From assembly GCF_017254865.1 (NCBI RefSeq), contig NZ_JAFKCV010000003.1, positions 248,001 to 312,000 of the forward strand: a DNA stretch of 64,000 nucleotides, given 5' to 3'. Origin of the DNA: Bowmanella dokdonensis. Lineage in GTDB: Bacteria; Pseudomonadota; Gammaproteobacteria; Enterobacterales; Alteromonadaceae. The notes below the pieces were generated by a model that ran no database searches, had not been told where the DNA came from, and was given only the letters and a program-made list of their open reading frames with translations. The position numbers and the translations under genes were made by a program. Position 1 is the first letter of the stretch. Each line of letters begins with the position of its first letter. Below, piece after piece: positions 38,026-47,238 of this stretch.

Positions 38026-39681
38026 GTGGAAAAAATCTGGCTCGAACACTACCCAAGTAATATTCCTGCCGAGATAGATGCGGATCACTACGCATCCATA
38101 CTGGATATCTTCGAGCAATCGGTGGAAAAGTTTGCCGACAAGGTAGCCTTCATCAATATGGGTCATGAAATGACCTACAGGGAGCTGGATCAATACACTC
38201 GCCAATTCGCCGCCTATCTGCAAAGTATGCAGCTTAAGAAGGGCGATGCTGTCGCTATTATGATGCCGAACCTGCTCCAGAATCCTGTAGCGATCTTTGG
38301 TGTGCTCAGGGCCGGTATGACAGTAGTCAATGTCAATCCCCTGTATACCGCCAGGGAACTCAAACACCAACTGAACGATTCGGCAGCCAAGGCCATCATT
38401 ATCGTCGAGAACTTTGCCCATACCCTGCAACAGGTGGTCGGTGAAACACAGATCCGGCAGGTATTTCTCACCCAACTGGGAGACATGTTGCCTGTCCCCA
38501 AACGCTGGATCGTCAATCTGGTGGTCAAACATGTGAAAAAAATGGTGCCGGCCTTTTCGTTACCTGGCAGTAAAAGCTTTATGGAGGCTATCAGCGCAGG
38601 CAAGTCCCTGCCTTATCAGCGGCCTGAGGTTACAGGTGACAATATCGCCTTTTTGCAATATACCGGCGGTACGACAGGCGTTTCCAAAGGTGCCATGCTG
38701 ACCCACCGGAATCTGGTAGCGAACCTGGAGCAAATATCCGTTTTACTCAGCCCGGTGATTGACGAAGGCGAGGAACTGGTGGTGACGGCATTGCCCCTCT
38801 ACCATATCTTTGCTCTGGTCGCCAACTGCCTGACTTTTGTCAAGTATGGCTGTCAGAACCTGTTGATTACCAACCCCAGGGACATGCCGGGGTTCGTCAA
38901 GGAGTTAGGCAAGTATCCCTTTACGGTGCTGACCGGTGTCAATACCCTGTTTAACGGGTTGCTTAATACCCCGGGATTCAAAGACCTGGACTTCAGCAGG
39001 TTCAAGTTTGCCCTGGGAGGCGGCATGGCAGTACAACGTCCGGTGGCGGAAAAGTGGGCCAGGGTGACCGGCCATGTATTGCTGGAGGGCTACGGCCTGA
39101 CAGAATGCTCGCCGGTTGTGACCATCAATTACCCGACCATGACCAAGGAGTATAACGGCTCCATAGGCATGCCCTTACCATCCACGGATATCAGGCTGCT
39201 GAATGACGAGGGCCAGGAAGTGGCTCCAGGTGAGCCGGGCGAAATGCACGTAAAAGGCCCTCAGGTCATGCTTGGATATCTGAACCGCCAGGAGTCCACC
39301 AATGAAGTACTGAAGGACGGTTGGCTGGCCACCGGCGACATCGCCAAAGTGGATGAACAGGGCCGTTTTTATATTGTCGATCGCAAGAAAGACATGATTC
39401 TGGTGTCCGGCTTCAATGTGTTTCCCAACGAAATCGAGGAAGTGGCCGCCATGCATGACGGTGTGGCAGAAGTGGCAGCCGTGGGAGTGCCCAGTGAGAG
39501 CACCGGGGAAATGGTCAAGTTGTTTGTGGTCAAAAAACAGGACTCCCTGACCGAAGAGGCGCTGATAGCCCATTGCCGCCAACACCTGACCGGCTACAAG
39601 GTGCCGAGAAAAGTCGAGTTCCGCAACGAGTTGCCCAAGACCAACGTGGGTAAAATTCTGCGACGGGAGCTCAAAGGTTAA
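38026..39681 (+). CDS. fadD: Long-chain fatty-acid-CoA ligase FadD
   Basis: Activates long-chain fatty acids to acyl-CoA. 551 residues (E. coli 561). The AMP-binding P-loop is [14 protein letters not shown], followed by [11 protein letters not shown], a [22 protein letters not shown] segment and the C-terminal Lys in [13 protein letters not shown]. The start is taken at GTG 38026, which gives [14 protein letters not shown], aligning with E. coli MKKVWLNRYPADVP, and lies just after AGGAGG. The ATG at 38008 is the alternative. It sits next to rnd as in E. coli. Confidence 0.94.
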   Translation: MEKIWLEHYPSNIPAEIDADHYASILDIFEQSVEKFADKVAFINMGHEMTYRELDQYTRQFAAYLQSMQLKKGDAVAIMMPNLLQNPVAIFGVLRAGMTVVNVNPLYTARELKHQLNDSAAKAIIIVENFAHTLQQVVGETQIRQVFLTQLGDMLPVPKRWIVNLVVKHVKKMVPAFSLPGSKSFMEAISAGKSLPYQRPEVTGDNIAFLQYTGGTTGVSKGAMLTHRNLVANLEQISVLLSPVIDEGEELVVTALPLYHIFALVANCLTFVKYGCQNLLITNPRDMPGFVKELGKYPFTVLTGVNTLFNGLLNTPGFKDLDFSRFKFALGGGMAVQRPVAEKWARVTGHVLLEGYGLTECSPVVTINYPTMTKEYNGSIGMPLPSTDIRLLNDEGQEVAPGEPGEMHVKGPQVMLGYLNRQESTNEVLKDGWLATGDIAKVDEQGRFYIVDRKKDMILVSGFNVFPNEIEEVAAMHDGVAEVAAVGVPSESTGEMVKLFVVKKQDSLTEEALIAHCRQHLTGYKVPRKVEFRNELPKTNVGKILRRELKG

Positions 39682-39683
39682 CC

Positions 39684-39707
39684 AAAACCGGCGTCAGCCG
39701 GTTTTTT
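39684..39707 (+). terminator. Terminator after fadD
   Basis: AAAACCGGC-GTCA-GCCGGTTTT stem with T-run immediately after the stop codon, before rnd. Confidence 0.9.
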
Positions 39708-39718
39708 CATTTCAGACT

Positions 39719-40861
39719 ATGACTTATACCATTATCAATCATCGACAAGCCCTGCAGGCCTTCTGTGAGCAGGCGGGGCAGAAAGAATTCATCGCCGTGG
39801 ATACGGAGTTCGTCCGTACCCGCACCCTGTATCCACAACTGGGTCTTATTCAGCTCTACGACGGTGAAGCTCTGGTACTGGTCGATCCGCTGGCCATGGA
39901 CGATCTGTCTCCCCTGAAAGCCCTACTGACCGACCCCAAGGTGGTCAAGGTTTTACATTCCTGCTCCGAAGACCTGGAAACCTTCTGGACGGCCATGCAG
40001 GTCATTCCTGCTCCTTTGTTTGACACACAGTTTGCCGCCGGATTGCTGAACATGGGCCCGTCCCTTGGCTACGCCAAACTGGTTGAGGAGATGCTGAGCG
40101 TGAGTCTGGATAAGGGAGAATCCCGCACTGACTGGCTGAGTCGCCCCCTCAGTGAGCAGCAACTCAGCTACGCCGCCAATGATGTATTGTACCTTTACCG
40201 GCTGTACCCCATGATTGCAGAAGCCATTGACAAGCTGGAGCGCCGACAGTGGGTGTTCGATGAAATGGCCCAACTGGCGCTGAAGAAACGTACTGATTTA
40301 GCTCCGGATCAGGCTTATCTGACCATCAAGAACAACTGGCAGCTCAGGGGCAGGGCGTTGGCGACCCTAAAATACCTGGCCAAATGGCGACTGGAAAAAG
40401 CCAGGGAAAACAATGTGGCCCTGAACTTTGTATTCAAGGAACAATACCTGGTTGAACTGGCCAGGCGTCAACCGATGCAGAAGAACGCATTCTACGGCAT
40501 CAATGGCATGCCGCCTCAGGATGTCCGCCGCCATGGTGATGAATTGTTGGAAATCATTAAGCGGTGCCATGAACTTCCACCGGAACATTATCCCGATAAA
40601 GTAGAGCGGCTGGTGGATTTTCCTGCTTACAAGCAGGTCTCCCAGGCGATCAGGCAACATTGCGAAGAAGTTTCAACGCAGTTGCAGATCCCCGTTGAGA
40701 TGCTTGGCTCAAAAAAACAGATCAATCAGTTGCTCAAGTGGCTGTGGTTCGAACTGGATGAAGGTAGACTAACAGGCCTCAGACCGGATTTGATTTGCAC
40801 CTGGCGGGAACCTCTGCTCAAAGCGGGCATCAGTAAGATAGTCGGTGTCAGTTTGTCCTGA
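39719..40861 (+). CDS. rnd: Ribonuclease D
   Basis: 3'-5' exoribonuclease for tRNA 3' maturation. 380 residues. The DEDD-type exonuclease motifs are DTEFVRTRT (exo I, about 28-36), HSCSEDLE (exo II) and YAANDVLYLYRL (exo III). Two C-terminal HRDC-like regions follow. The start is 38 nt after fadD, only 12 nt past its terminator, so the promoter may lie inside the end of fadD. Confidence 0.95.
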   Translation: MTYTIINHRQALQAFCEQAGQKEFIAVDTEFVRTRTLYPQLGLIQLYDGEALVLVDPLAMDDLSPLKALLTDPKVVKVLHSCSEDLETFWTAMQVIPAPLFDTQFAAGLLNMGPSLGYAKLVEEMLSVSLDKGESRTDWLSRPLSEQQLSYAANDVLYLYRLYPMIAEAIDKLERRQWVFDEMAQLALKKRTDLAPDQAYLTIKNNWQLRGRALATLKYLAKWRLEKARENNVALNFVFKEQYLVELARRQPMQKNAFYGINGMPPQDVRRHGDELLEIIKRCHELPPEHYPDKVERLVDFPAYKQVSQAIRQHCEEVSTQLQIPVEMLGSKKQINQLLKWLWFELDEGRLTGLRPDLICTWREPLLKAGISKIVGVSLS

Positions 40862-40892
40862 TCCGGTCAGCCAGGTGGTAGGGGGTCACAGA

Positions 40893-41177
40893 ATGTTATG
40901 CGCCATATATAAGAGTCCTAAAAAAGACGAAACCTATCTTTTTGTTCCCAACCGGGACGATTTTTCTGCTGTGCCGGCCCCGTTGATGCAAAGCTTCGGT
41001 TCACCGCAACTGATCATGGTGATCGCGCTCGGACCAGAGACGAGGCTGGCACTAAGCGATGCGGGCAAGGTACGCCAGGCCATGGAGGAGAAAGGTTATT
41101 ATCTGCAACTGCCGCCCCCGAAAGAGAATCTTCTCAAGCAACACATACAAAGCGCACCACAAGGAGCCACAGAATGA
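40893..41177 (+). CDS. ycgL: YcgL-family protein
   Basis: 94 residues in the UPF0745/YcgL family. It begins MLCAIYKSPKKDETYLFV and has the hallmark GYYLQLPPPKENLLKQH at the end. The function is unknown. A frame opens 48 nt upstream, but the family start is this ATG. The stop overlaps the next ATG (ATGA). Confidence 0.92.
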   Translation: MLCAIYKSPKKDETYLFVPNRDDFSAVPAPLMQSFGSPQLIMVIALGPETRLALSDAGKVRQAMEEKGYYLQLPPPKENLLKQHIQSAPQGATE

Positions 41178-42172
41178 TTAAGAAAGTATCGGTCATCGCC
41201 CTTTTCTTACTGAGCTTTACCGCCCTGGGCAAACCGAGCTTTGACGAGTACGTAGTGTCCCTTCGCCAGGAAGCTGCGGAACAGGGCTTCAGTGCCGAAC
41301 TCATTGAGCAGGCCTTTGCGGATATCCGTTTCTATGAAAGGGCGGTGAGTTCAGATAAGAACCAACCGGAGTTCAAACTGACTCTGGACAAATACCTGTC
41401 CAGTCGGGTGCCGGACTGGAAAGTTAAGCAGGCCGTCGACAAGTATGTGGAAAATCGCGAGGTACTGGAGGCCGTCGGCAGGAAATTCGGTGTTCAGCCC
41501 AGGTTTATCCTGGCGTTGTGGGGTAACGAGAGTAATTTCGGCCGGATCCAGGGCAATTATCCGGTAGTGTCCGCCCTGGCCACCCTGGCGTATGAGGGGC
41601 GCCGTGAAGCCCTGTTTAAGAAGCAGTTGTTTGCGGCACTGAAGATTCTCGATGAGGGGCATGTCAGCAAGGATCAGTTTCTGGGCTCCTGGGCGGGTGC
41701 CATGGGTCAGAGTCAGTTTATGCCCACTTCGTTTCTGGCCTATGCCTATGACTTTGACGGCGACGGTAAAAAAGATATCTGGCAGAATCAGGCCGATGTG
41801 TTTGCATCCATTGCCAATTATCTGAAAACGGTGGGCTGGGATGACAGTCAGACCTGGGGCCGTCAGGTGACTATTCCGGCTGGGTTCGACTTACAACTCA
41901 CGGGCCTGGAGAAGGATAAAATGAAAACGCTTAGTGAATGGCAGGCCCTGGGCGTGCGCCGTTATGACGGCTCGGATTTACCTGGGCGGGACTTGCGCGC
42001 CAGCCTGATTATGCCTGACGATGAACACGGGCGCCTTTATCTGGTTTATGACAACTTCCATACCCTGATGAACTGGAACCGTTCCACCTATTTTGGCAGT
42101 GCCGTGGGCTATCTTTCTGACCGTATCAAGGCTGAAATCCGGGAGTCGCATGTATCAGCACCTGGACAATAA
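41174..42172 (+). CDS. MltB-type lytic murein transglycosylase
   Basis: 332 residues with an N-terminal signal peptide (IKKVSVIALFLLSFTALG) and no lipobox, so periplasmic and soluble rather than anchored. The catalytic Glu is in ALWGNESNFGRIQGN (near 119). Peptidoglycan-binding segments GAMGQSQFMPTSFLAYAYDF and FASIANYLKTVGW are typical of the SltB/MltB family. It cleaves the MurNAc-GlcNAc bond with 1,6-anhydro product. It is coupled to ycgL by a 4-nt overlap. Confidence 0.92.
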   Translation: MIKKVSVIALFLLSFTALGKPSFDEYVVSLRQEAAEQGFSAELIEQAFADIRFYERAVSSDKNQPEFKLTLDKYLSSRVPDWKVKQAVDKYVENREVLEAVGRKFGVQPRFILALWGNESNFGRIQGNYPVVSALATLAYEGRREALFKKQLFAALKILDEGHVSKDQFLGSWAGAMGQSQFMPTSFLAYAYDFDGDGKKDIWQNQADVFASIANYLKTVGWDDSQTWGRQVTIPAGFDLQLTGLEKDKMKTLSEWQALGVRRYDGSDLPGRDLRASLIMPDDEHGRLYLVYDNFHTLMNWNRSTYFGSAVGYLSDRIKAEIRESHVSAPGQ

Positions 42173-42815
42173 ACAGCAGCCCATCGGGCTGCCGGTCGGT
42201 AAGGCTGTTTGTGTGGGGCGTAATTATCTGGCCCATATACAGGAGCTGAACAATGAGGTTCCGGAACAGCCATTGCTGTTTATCAAACCGGCCACCTCGA
42301 TGGTCCCTTTTACCGACGACATCGTCGTTCCTGTTGTGCAGGGACCCTGCCACCATGAGCTGGAACTGGCGTTACTGATCGGGAAACCCATCCGGGGAGT
42401 CAGCGAGCAACAAGCCATGCAGGGTGTGTGGGGCATCGGCCTGGCCCTGGATTTGACCTTGCGTGAAGTGCAGGATCAACTTAAGGCCAAAGGACAGCCC
42501 TGGGAGCGGGCCAAAGCCTTTGACGGCAGTTGTCCCCTAAGCGGCTTTGTGCCACTGGGCCAGTTGCCACAGCCACAAAGATTGCAATTCCAGCTTGAAG
42601 TCAACGGGCAAGTGCGTCAGAAGGGCGATGCAGGGTTGATGATCCACAGCATGGCGGCGCTGGTGGCAGAGGTTTCGCGTTATTTTACCCTGCAACCCGG
42701 CGATCTGGTGCTGACCGGTACCCCTTCCGGTGTCGGTCCCCTGCAGCCAGGAGATAAGCTTAGGGCCAGTATGGGCTCACTGCTCGCCGCGCAGGCGCAG
42801 GTGAGAGCTGCATGA
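42150..42815 (+). CDS. Fumarylacetoacetate-hydrolase-family protein (YcgM-like)
   Basis: 221 residues. The FAH fold motifs are VCVGRNYLAHIQE (about 18-30), FIKPATSM, the metal-site EleAl pattern HHELELALLIGK and GDLVLTGTPSGVGPL. YcgM-type enzymes act on acylpyruvates or related diketo acids. The start is the ATG at 42150 with a GGGAG site; a longer frame lies inside the upstream gene. Order ycgL-(mltB)-ycgM-ycgN is as in E. coli apart from the transglycosylase. Confidence 0.9.
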   Translation: MYQHLDNKQQPIGLPVGKAVCVGRNYLAHIQELNNEVPEQPLLFIKPATSMVPFTDDIVVPVVQGPCHHELELALLIGKPIRGVSEQQAMQGVWGIGLALDLTLREVQDQLKAKGQPWERAKAFDGSCPLSGFVPLGQLPQPQRLQFQLEVNGQVRQKGDAGLMIHSMAALVAEVSRYFTLQPGDLVLTGTPSGVGPLQPGDKLRASMGSLLAAQAQVRAA

Positions 42816-43309
42816 CACAAGCAAACAGATTCTGGGAGCACAAGGACCTGGAGCAGATGAATGACCGGGAATGGGAGGCTATCTGTGATGGTTGCGGCAA
42901 ATGCTGTTTGCACAAGTTTATCGAGGATGAGGAGGGCGATGACCAGCCCACCGATTTCCTGCGTGACGGCGAACAACTGGTGTATACCAGCGTGGTCTGT
43001 CATCTGCTCAACACCAAAAGTTGTCAGTGTACCCAGTATGCGAAGCGCACTGAGCTTGTGCCGGATTGCGTGAAACTGACCCGGGACAATCTGAAAGACA
43101 TTTTCTTTATGCCACCCAGTTGCAGCTACCGGCGGCTGCACGAAGGGCGGGGCCTGCCATCCTGGCATCCGTTGCTGCATAAGGGCAAAAAGTCTGCCAT
43201 GCATCAGGCCGGCATGTCGGTCAGGGGCAAAACTGTCTCTGACGACGGTATGGAGCCAGAGGAGTTTGAAGAGTATATAGCCCTGTGGCCCCTTGAGGAT
43301 CTGGACTGA
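42812..43309 (+). CDS. ycgN: YcgN-family cysteine-cluster protein
   Basis: 165 residues in the UPF0260 family. The cysteine cluster CDGCGKCC (residues 25-32) and later Cys pairs (CHLL, CQCTQY, DCVKL, CSYRRL) suggest a bound metal or Fe-S centre. The function is unknown. It overlaps ycgM by 4 nt and is convergent with the DUF4336 gene, with 6 nt between stop codons. Confidence 0.92.
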   Translation: MTQANRFWEHKDLEQMNDREWEAICDGCGKCCLHKFIEDEEGDDQPTDFLRDGEQLVYTSVVCHLLNTKSCQCTQYAKRTELVPDCVKLTRDNLKDIFFMPPSCSYRRLHEGRGLPSWHPLLHKGKKSAMHQAGMSVRGKTVSDDGMEPEEFEEYIALWPLEDLD

Positions 43310-43315
43310 CTATCA

Positions 43316-44017
43316 TCAGTCCAGCCAACTGAACGAGCGGCGCAGGAACGCCATCGCGTCCTTCTCTATCCATTGCCCATGGGCCAACAGGATACGTTCG
43401 GGCCGCCAGTCATATAACTGTTGCAATGACTGTCTGGCCTGACTTTTATTGAAGAGAAAACTCAGGCGCCAATCCAAAGGTGTCCTGCCGTTAGGAGCCA
43501 GAATACCGGAAAGTCTGGCGGCCCATCGTCTCCAGCCGTGAAAGTAGTCCCTGGGAAAATTCTCCACCAGGTCGGTCAGGATCAATGTCCTGGAGGGCGG
43601 GTGAAAAAATACTGCCTCCATCATGACGGCACTTCCCTTGAAGATATGTTGGTCAATCTGTCCCTGCCAGGCAGAGGGGGGACTATCCGTCAATATGCCG
43701 TCGAAGGCCAGGTCGGGTCGTTTCTCGGCCAGTCCCGGCGCACCATATGCCCCCGCCTGAGGATAGCGTCGCTGCCAGTCGGCCAGAGACAGGTGGTGCA
43801 GCTTGTTGGGGGCAATCAGATGACAGATCGGGCCCAGGGCGTCTATCGCTGTCGTCAAGCTGTCTGACAATTGCGCAGGTGAATGAATCCACAGACTGCC
43901 ATCTTTCAGCCTGACCACTGTCATTCTGGTGCTGTAAGGCAGTCCGTAGAAGGGGACTGCTGGCCCATCATGGATCCAGAGATCCCGGGCCAGAGCTTTT
44001 AGCGGTGGACTATCCAT
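43316..44017 (-). CDS. DUF4336 (metallo-beta-lactamase-like) protein
   Basis: 233 residues. It begins MDSPPLKALARDLWIHDGPAV. A degenerate beta-lactamase-fold pattern is visible: LWIHSPAQLS, HLIAPNKLHHLSLADWQ and RTLILTDLVENFP, as in DUF4336. The start is the ATG at 44017 with a GGAGAG site; a frame to 44188 overlaps the sulfotransferase and is unlikely. It is the third gene after the aminotransferase and sulfotransferase, all on one strand with short gaps. Confidence 0.78.
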   Translation of the reverse strand: MDSPPLKALARDLWIHDGPAVPFYGLPYSTRMTVVRLKDGSLWIHSPAQLSDSLTTAIDALGPICHLIAPNKLHHLSLADWQRRYPQAGAYGAPGLAEKRPDLAFDGILTDSPPSAWQGQIDQHIFKGSAVMMEAVFFHPPSRTLILTDLVENFPRDYFHGWRRWAARLSGILAPNGRTPLDWRLSFLFNKSQARQSLQQLYDWRPERILLAHGQWIEKDAMAFLRRSFSWLD

Positions 44018-44034
44018 GTCGTGTCTCTCCAGGC

Positions 44035-44760
44035 TCAGCCGCTGATGCGTTTTTCTCTTAACTTCAGGTAGAAAGGACGACATTGTTCCACAACATCTAT
44101 TTGTGCGCCGGTCAAGTTCAACTCTTTCTCCTGATAGGGAGCGAAACCGGTGGAGGCCTCCACAGAATGATACCAGTGGGGGGCCCATACCCCGTCGCTG
44201 TCGCGCCTTCCAGGCGGCCAGCTCAGCATCTGCTCATAGAAGGGTACATTTAATGCCTCGCACAGGGCCGGGATCATGGTTTGCGGATCTTTGAGCACAT
44301 CATTGCCATCCAATACGGGAATCTGTTGATCGCTGATGCGGCTTATCTGCTCGTACAGTTCATACTGGCGTTCAATGCCGATATCTTCAGCGCTGCATTG
44401 GCCCATACTATTAGTGTAGGAGTTGACCACCTCGGCAGGGTCCCGGATCAGGAAGCAATGCCGGATATCCCTGCACCAATTCATCTCACAGCCTGGCAGC
44501 ATATGGTGAGTCATATGTTTCTGGTATTGCAGCTTGCTGGAAACGGGGGTTTCACTCAGTTCTTTGGCCACTGTCATATAGTCCGAGCTCTGGGCCGCCA
44601 GAATCTCATCGAAAAAGGGATGATCTGCCCGGGTTTTATTCAGGTAATAGGCGTAAAAAGGCTCGTCAACCACTTCGCAGTCGGGACGGTTTTCCCAGCT
44701 GCGCATCATGGCAGTGGACAGATTGCGTGGTCCCGACCACATGGCAATTCTTATCGTCAT
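44035..44760 (-). CDS. Sulfotransferase-family protein
   Basis: 241 residues. The N-terminal PAPS-binding loop is MWSGPRNLSTAMM (5'-phosphosulfate loop), and FLIRDPAEVVNSY gives the 3'-phosphate loop with Arg and Ser. A C-terminal RP..LKLREKR tail follows. It likely transfers sulfate from PAPS, though substrate and activity are unknown. The start overlaps the class-IV aminotransferase stop by 4 nt, so the two proteins are probably made together. Confidence 0.85.
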   Translation of the reverse strand: MTIRIAMWSGPRNLSTAMMRSWENRPDCEVVDEPFYAYYLNKTRADHPFFDEILAAQSSDYMTVAKELSETPVSSKLQYQKHMTHHMLPGCEMNWCRDIRHCFLIRDPAEVVNSYTNSMGQCSAEDIGIERQYELYEQISRISDQQIPVLDGNDVLKDPQTMIPALCEALNVPFYEQMLSWPPGRRDSDGVWAPHWYHSVEASTGFAPYQEKELNLTGAQIDVVEQCRPFYLKLREKRISG

Positions 44761-45671
44761 AGGGACTGGCCCTCCTGTTCTATCAACTGCACATAGTGTT
44801 GCTGTAACCTGTCAATCATCGGCCAGGTGCCATCACCAATCTGGCGCCCGTCTACTTCCCTTACCGGCGTCAGGCCGGCGAAAGTGCCTGTGACAAAGGC
44901 TTCCTCGGCGCCGTAGACATCCGACAGGCTGAAATTACGTTCAAAGACAGGGATCTGGTTGGCCTTGCACAAATCGATCACGTTACGGCGGGTAATACCG
45001 TCCAGACAATAGTCGCCACTGGATGTCCAGACTTCGTTATTGCGCACAATAAAAAAATGAGTCGAGTTGCAGGTGGCTACAAAACCATGGGGATCCAACA
45101 TCAGGGCTTCGTCGGCACCCGCTTTGGCGGCCTGGATGCAGGCAAAGATGCAATTGAGCTTGGAATGGGTATTGAGCTTCGGATCCTGCACATCCGGGTA
45201 ACCCCTTCGCACATGACTGGTAAACAGACGGATCCCTTTGAAATCGGACGTTCTTAGGGGTGTTTTGAATTCAGCAATAATGACAATAGTCGCCTTGCCC
45301 ACAGTGACACGCGGATCCTGATAGGGGGTGGCCTTAAGGCCCCTTGTGACCATCAGACGGATATGCACACCGTCCTGCATATGGTTGGCCTGACAGGTGC
45401 GTTCGATGCGTTGAACCAACGCCTGAGGGGTAATGCCAATATCCATATCCAGGGCCTTGGCCCCGTCGTACAAGCGCTTCATATGACGATCGATAAAAGC
45501 CAGCTTGCCATGATGCAGGCGGATACCTTCCCACACGCCATCACCCAGGATAAAGCCGCTGTCAAACACGGATATCTTGGCATCTGCCCTTTTGATCAGT
45601 TCGCCATTGATATTGATCAGTATCTCCGCATTGCGCGGATCATCCTGATACTCATGGGTACCTTTCGCCAT
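44757..45671 (-). CDS. Class-IV (branched-chain-type) PLP aminotransferase
   Basis: 304 residues, the IlvE/D-amino-acid aminotransferase fold. Visible parts are FDSGFILGDGVWEGIRLHHG (about 37-56), KLNTHSKLNCIFA around the PLP-lysine segment, EALMLDPHGFVATCNSTHFF and GITRRNVIDLCK. It is shorter in its N-terminus than E. coli IlvE. Whether it acts on branched-chain amino acids or on an unusual amine is not evident. It is coupled to the sulfotransferase, which suggests a specialised product. Confidence 0.85.
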   Translation of the reverse strand: MAKGTHEYQDDPRNAEILININGELIKRADAKISVFDSGFILGDGVWEGIRLHHGKLAFIDRHMKRLYDGAKALDMDIGITPQALVQRIERTCQANHMQDGVHIRLMVTRGLKATPYQDPRVTVGKATIVIIAEFKTPLRTSDFKGIRLFTSHVRRGYPDVQDPKLNTHSKLNCIFACIQAAKAGADEALMLDPHGFVATCNSTHFFIVRNNEVWTSSGDYCLDGITRRNVIDLCKANQIPVFERNFSLSDVYGAEEAFVTGTFAGLTPVREVDGRQIGDGTWPMIDRLQQHYVQLIEQEGQSL

Positions 45672-45817
45672 CCTGCTCTCCTCTGTTCTTGTTGTTGTTG
45701 AACCTTGCCCAGCTTAGCCGAAAGGGAGCTGGAATTTCATCCCCCGTGGGCCGAGGCAGCCGAATTATCCGATGTAGATCAATTGCTGGTCGTATAACAA
45801 AGCGGCAAATAAAAGCT

Positions 45818-45837
45818 GACAAATCGACAGATTTGTC
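45818..45837. promoter_or_regulatory. Inverted repeat, candidate operator
   Basis: Perfect 8-bp arms GACAAATC / GATTTGTC around a 4-nt loop (GACA). No T-run follows, so an operator is more likely than a terminator. It is about 150 bp from each flanking start codon. Confidence 0.45.
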
Positions 45838-45930
45838 TGACACTCTTAAGGCGCTGTTGCCATATGGCCTGCAGGTGAGGTGACAGCTTGGCTTCCCGGG
45901 ATGGGAAAGGTGCGGTCTGGTCGCGCTGAT

Positions 45931-45944
45931 ACACCGATCGGTGT
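45931..45944. promoter_or_regulatory. Perfect 14-bp palindrome, candidate repressor operator
   Basis: ACACCGATCGGTGT, embedded in a near-symmetric GATA...TATC context, 30 bp upstream of the preferred start of the binding-like protein gene. Shape and length resemble TetR- or LacI-type operators. Confidence 0.5.
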
Positions 45945-45973
45945 TATCCGGCCATTATCTGACGGGATCCCGA

Positions 45974-46744
45974 GTGCGTTTACTAAACTTATTGATTCTG
46001 CTGATCGTTTTGCCTGTCGTGGGACAAGAGGCTCCCGCAAAGAAGTTACCGCCACTGGTGATTGGCATACAACAGATCGACCATTACCCTCATTACGATA
46101 TTACCAGGGGTGAGCTCAGGGGCTTCGCTGGTGATCTGTTCAGGCGCTTTGCCAGGGAGTATGACCTGGATATCCGCTATATCCCCATGCCTGTTAAGCG
46201 CCTGTTCAGCGATGGCCAGGCAGAAACAATCGACTTTATCTATCCGGACAACCCCAAGTGGCAGGCTCTCAGGGAAGGGGACGATGGTCGTTACTACAGC
46301 CATGCAGTGGTATCTATTCTGGGGGTGGCCCTGGTGAAGCCCGAGCACGTCTCCATTAGCCTGCCGCAGGTCCGTTCCTTATCTATCGTGCGCGGTTTTA
46401 CTCCCACCAAATGGCTGTCGGTCAAGCCCAACCATAATTTTGAATTTATTGAAGTCAACGACAGCCTGGCTGCCGCACTGATGGTCCTCAAAGGGCGGGT
46501 CACTGTCGCAGAGGGAGAATATAATGTCATCATGCATCAACTGTCCCAACTGGGTTTGCAGGACAGTCTGGTGGTGGCTCCCAATCTGCCCGTATCCAGA
46601 GTCAGCTACCATCTCTCCACGGTGAGGGAACTGGACAGACTAAATCAGTTTAATCAGTTTCTGACTGACCATCAGGTGGACATCCAGCAACTGATGGCCA
46701 ACTACGGACTGAAAACGGATTTGCCGGAGCTGGCCGGTAAATAA
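45974..46744 (+). CDS. Periplasmic solute-binding-like protein (SBP_bac_3 type)
   Basis: 256 residues. A signal peptide (VRLLNLLILLIVLPVVGQ) is followed by a type-II periplasmic-binding fold: GELRGFAGDLFRRFAREY, IPMPVKRLFSDG, YSHAVVSILGVALV, and the hinge strand VTVAEGEYNVIMHQL. It resembles the amino-acid-type ABC binding proteins. No permease or ATPase gene is beside it, so it may be an orphan sensor or binding protein. GTG at 45974 gives a clean signal peptide; GTG at 45941 is the longer option. Confidence 0.72.
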   Translation: MRLLNLLILLIVLPVVGQEAPAKKLPPLVIGIQQIDHYPHYDITRGELRGFAGDLFRRFAREYDLDIRYIPMPVKRLFSDGQAETIDFIYPDNPKWQALREGDDGRYYSHAVVSILGVALVKPEHVSISLPQVRSLSIVRGFTPTKWLSVKPNHNFEFIEVNDSLAAALMVLKGRVTVAEGEYNVIMHQLSQLGLQDSLVVAPNLPVSRVSYHLSTVRELDRLNQFNQFLTDHQVDIQQLMANYGLKTDLPELAGK

Positions 46745-46794
46745 TACCAATCGGATTAATCAGCAGTTATGCGGTTCCTTTTGACCCCAGAAAC

Positions 46795-46818
46795 AAAAAT
46801 CCCGCCATTGGCGGGATT
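46795..46818 (-). terminator. Terminator of the DUF3718 gene
   Basis: AATCCCGCC-AAT-GGCGGGATT stem, followed on the minus strand by TTTTTG. The opposite strand has only a weak U-run. Confidence 0.8.
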
Positions 46819-46842
46819 AAAGGGAGAGGGATCAGACTGGTT

Positions 46843-47238
46843 TCAGCTGATACGGTCGAGCAATTCTTTACCAATCTCTGTGCCGATGTGGCCATTGGTT
46901 TCTGCCCAGGTTTGCAGCGGCATGCCGTCCTGTTCGGCCTGGGTCAGATCGGTTTTGGTCATTTTCTTGATCATATAGGTGCCCACTTCTACCGCATTGT
47001 TTTCCATGGAGTAGCGAATCAGGCTGCTACCACCACAGCTGATGCCGGTGTAGTAATCACCCAGGCGCAGGTTGTAGTCGTCCTGCACTTTTTTCAGTTT
47101 CTTGCGCAATTCGGACTTGTCATCGTTCTTCACGATAGTGCAGATATTTTGCAGATCGTCGTTGATGTCGGCAAAACTGGCAGGGGCAAATGCCGCAGCA
47201 GACAGGGAAACCAGGATGGCGATAGCTGAATTTTTCAT
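46843..47238 (-). CDS. DUF3718-family exported protein
   Basis: 131 residues. The signal peptide is MKNSAIAILVSLSAAAFAPASFA. The mature part has two cysteines (LQNICTIVKND and GISCGGSSLIRYS) that could form a disulfide, matching small DUF3718 proteins of Alteromonadales. The function is unknown. It is monocistronic with its own terminator. Confidence 0.75.
   Translation of the reverse strand: MKNSAIAILVSLSAAAFAPASFADINDDLQNICTIVKNDDKSELRKKLKKVQDDYNLRLGDYYTGISCGGSSLIRYSMENNAVEVGTYMIKKMTKTDLTQAEQDGMPLQTWAETNGHIGTEIGKELLDRIS

Larger units (their letters stand above)
45672..45973. other. Divergent intergenic region with two strong dyads
   Basis: 302 bp between the aminotransferase and the substrate-binding-like gene, with no credible reading frame. 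It contains GACAAATC-GACA-GATTTGTC at 45818-45837 and the perfect palindrome ACACCGATCGGTGT at 45931-45944. Both are annotated separately. Confidence 0.6.
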
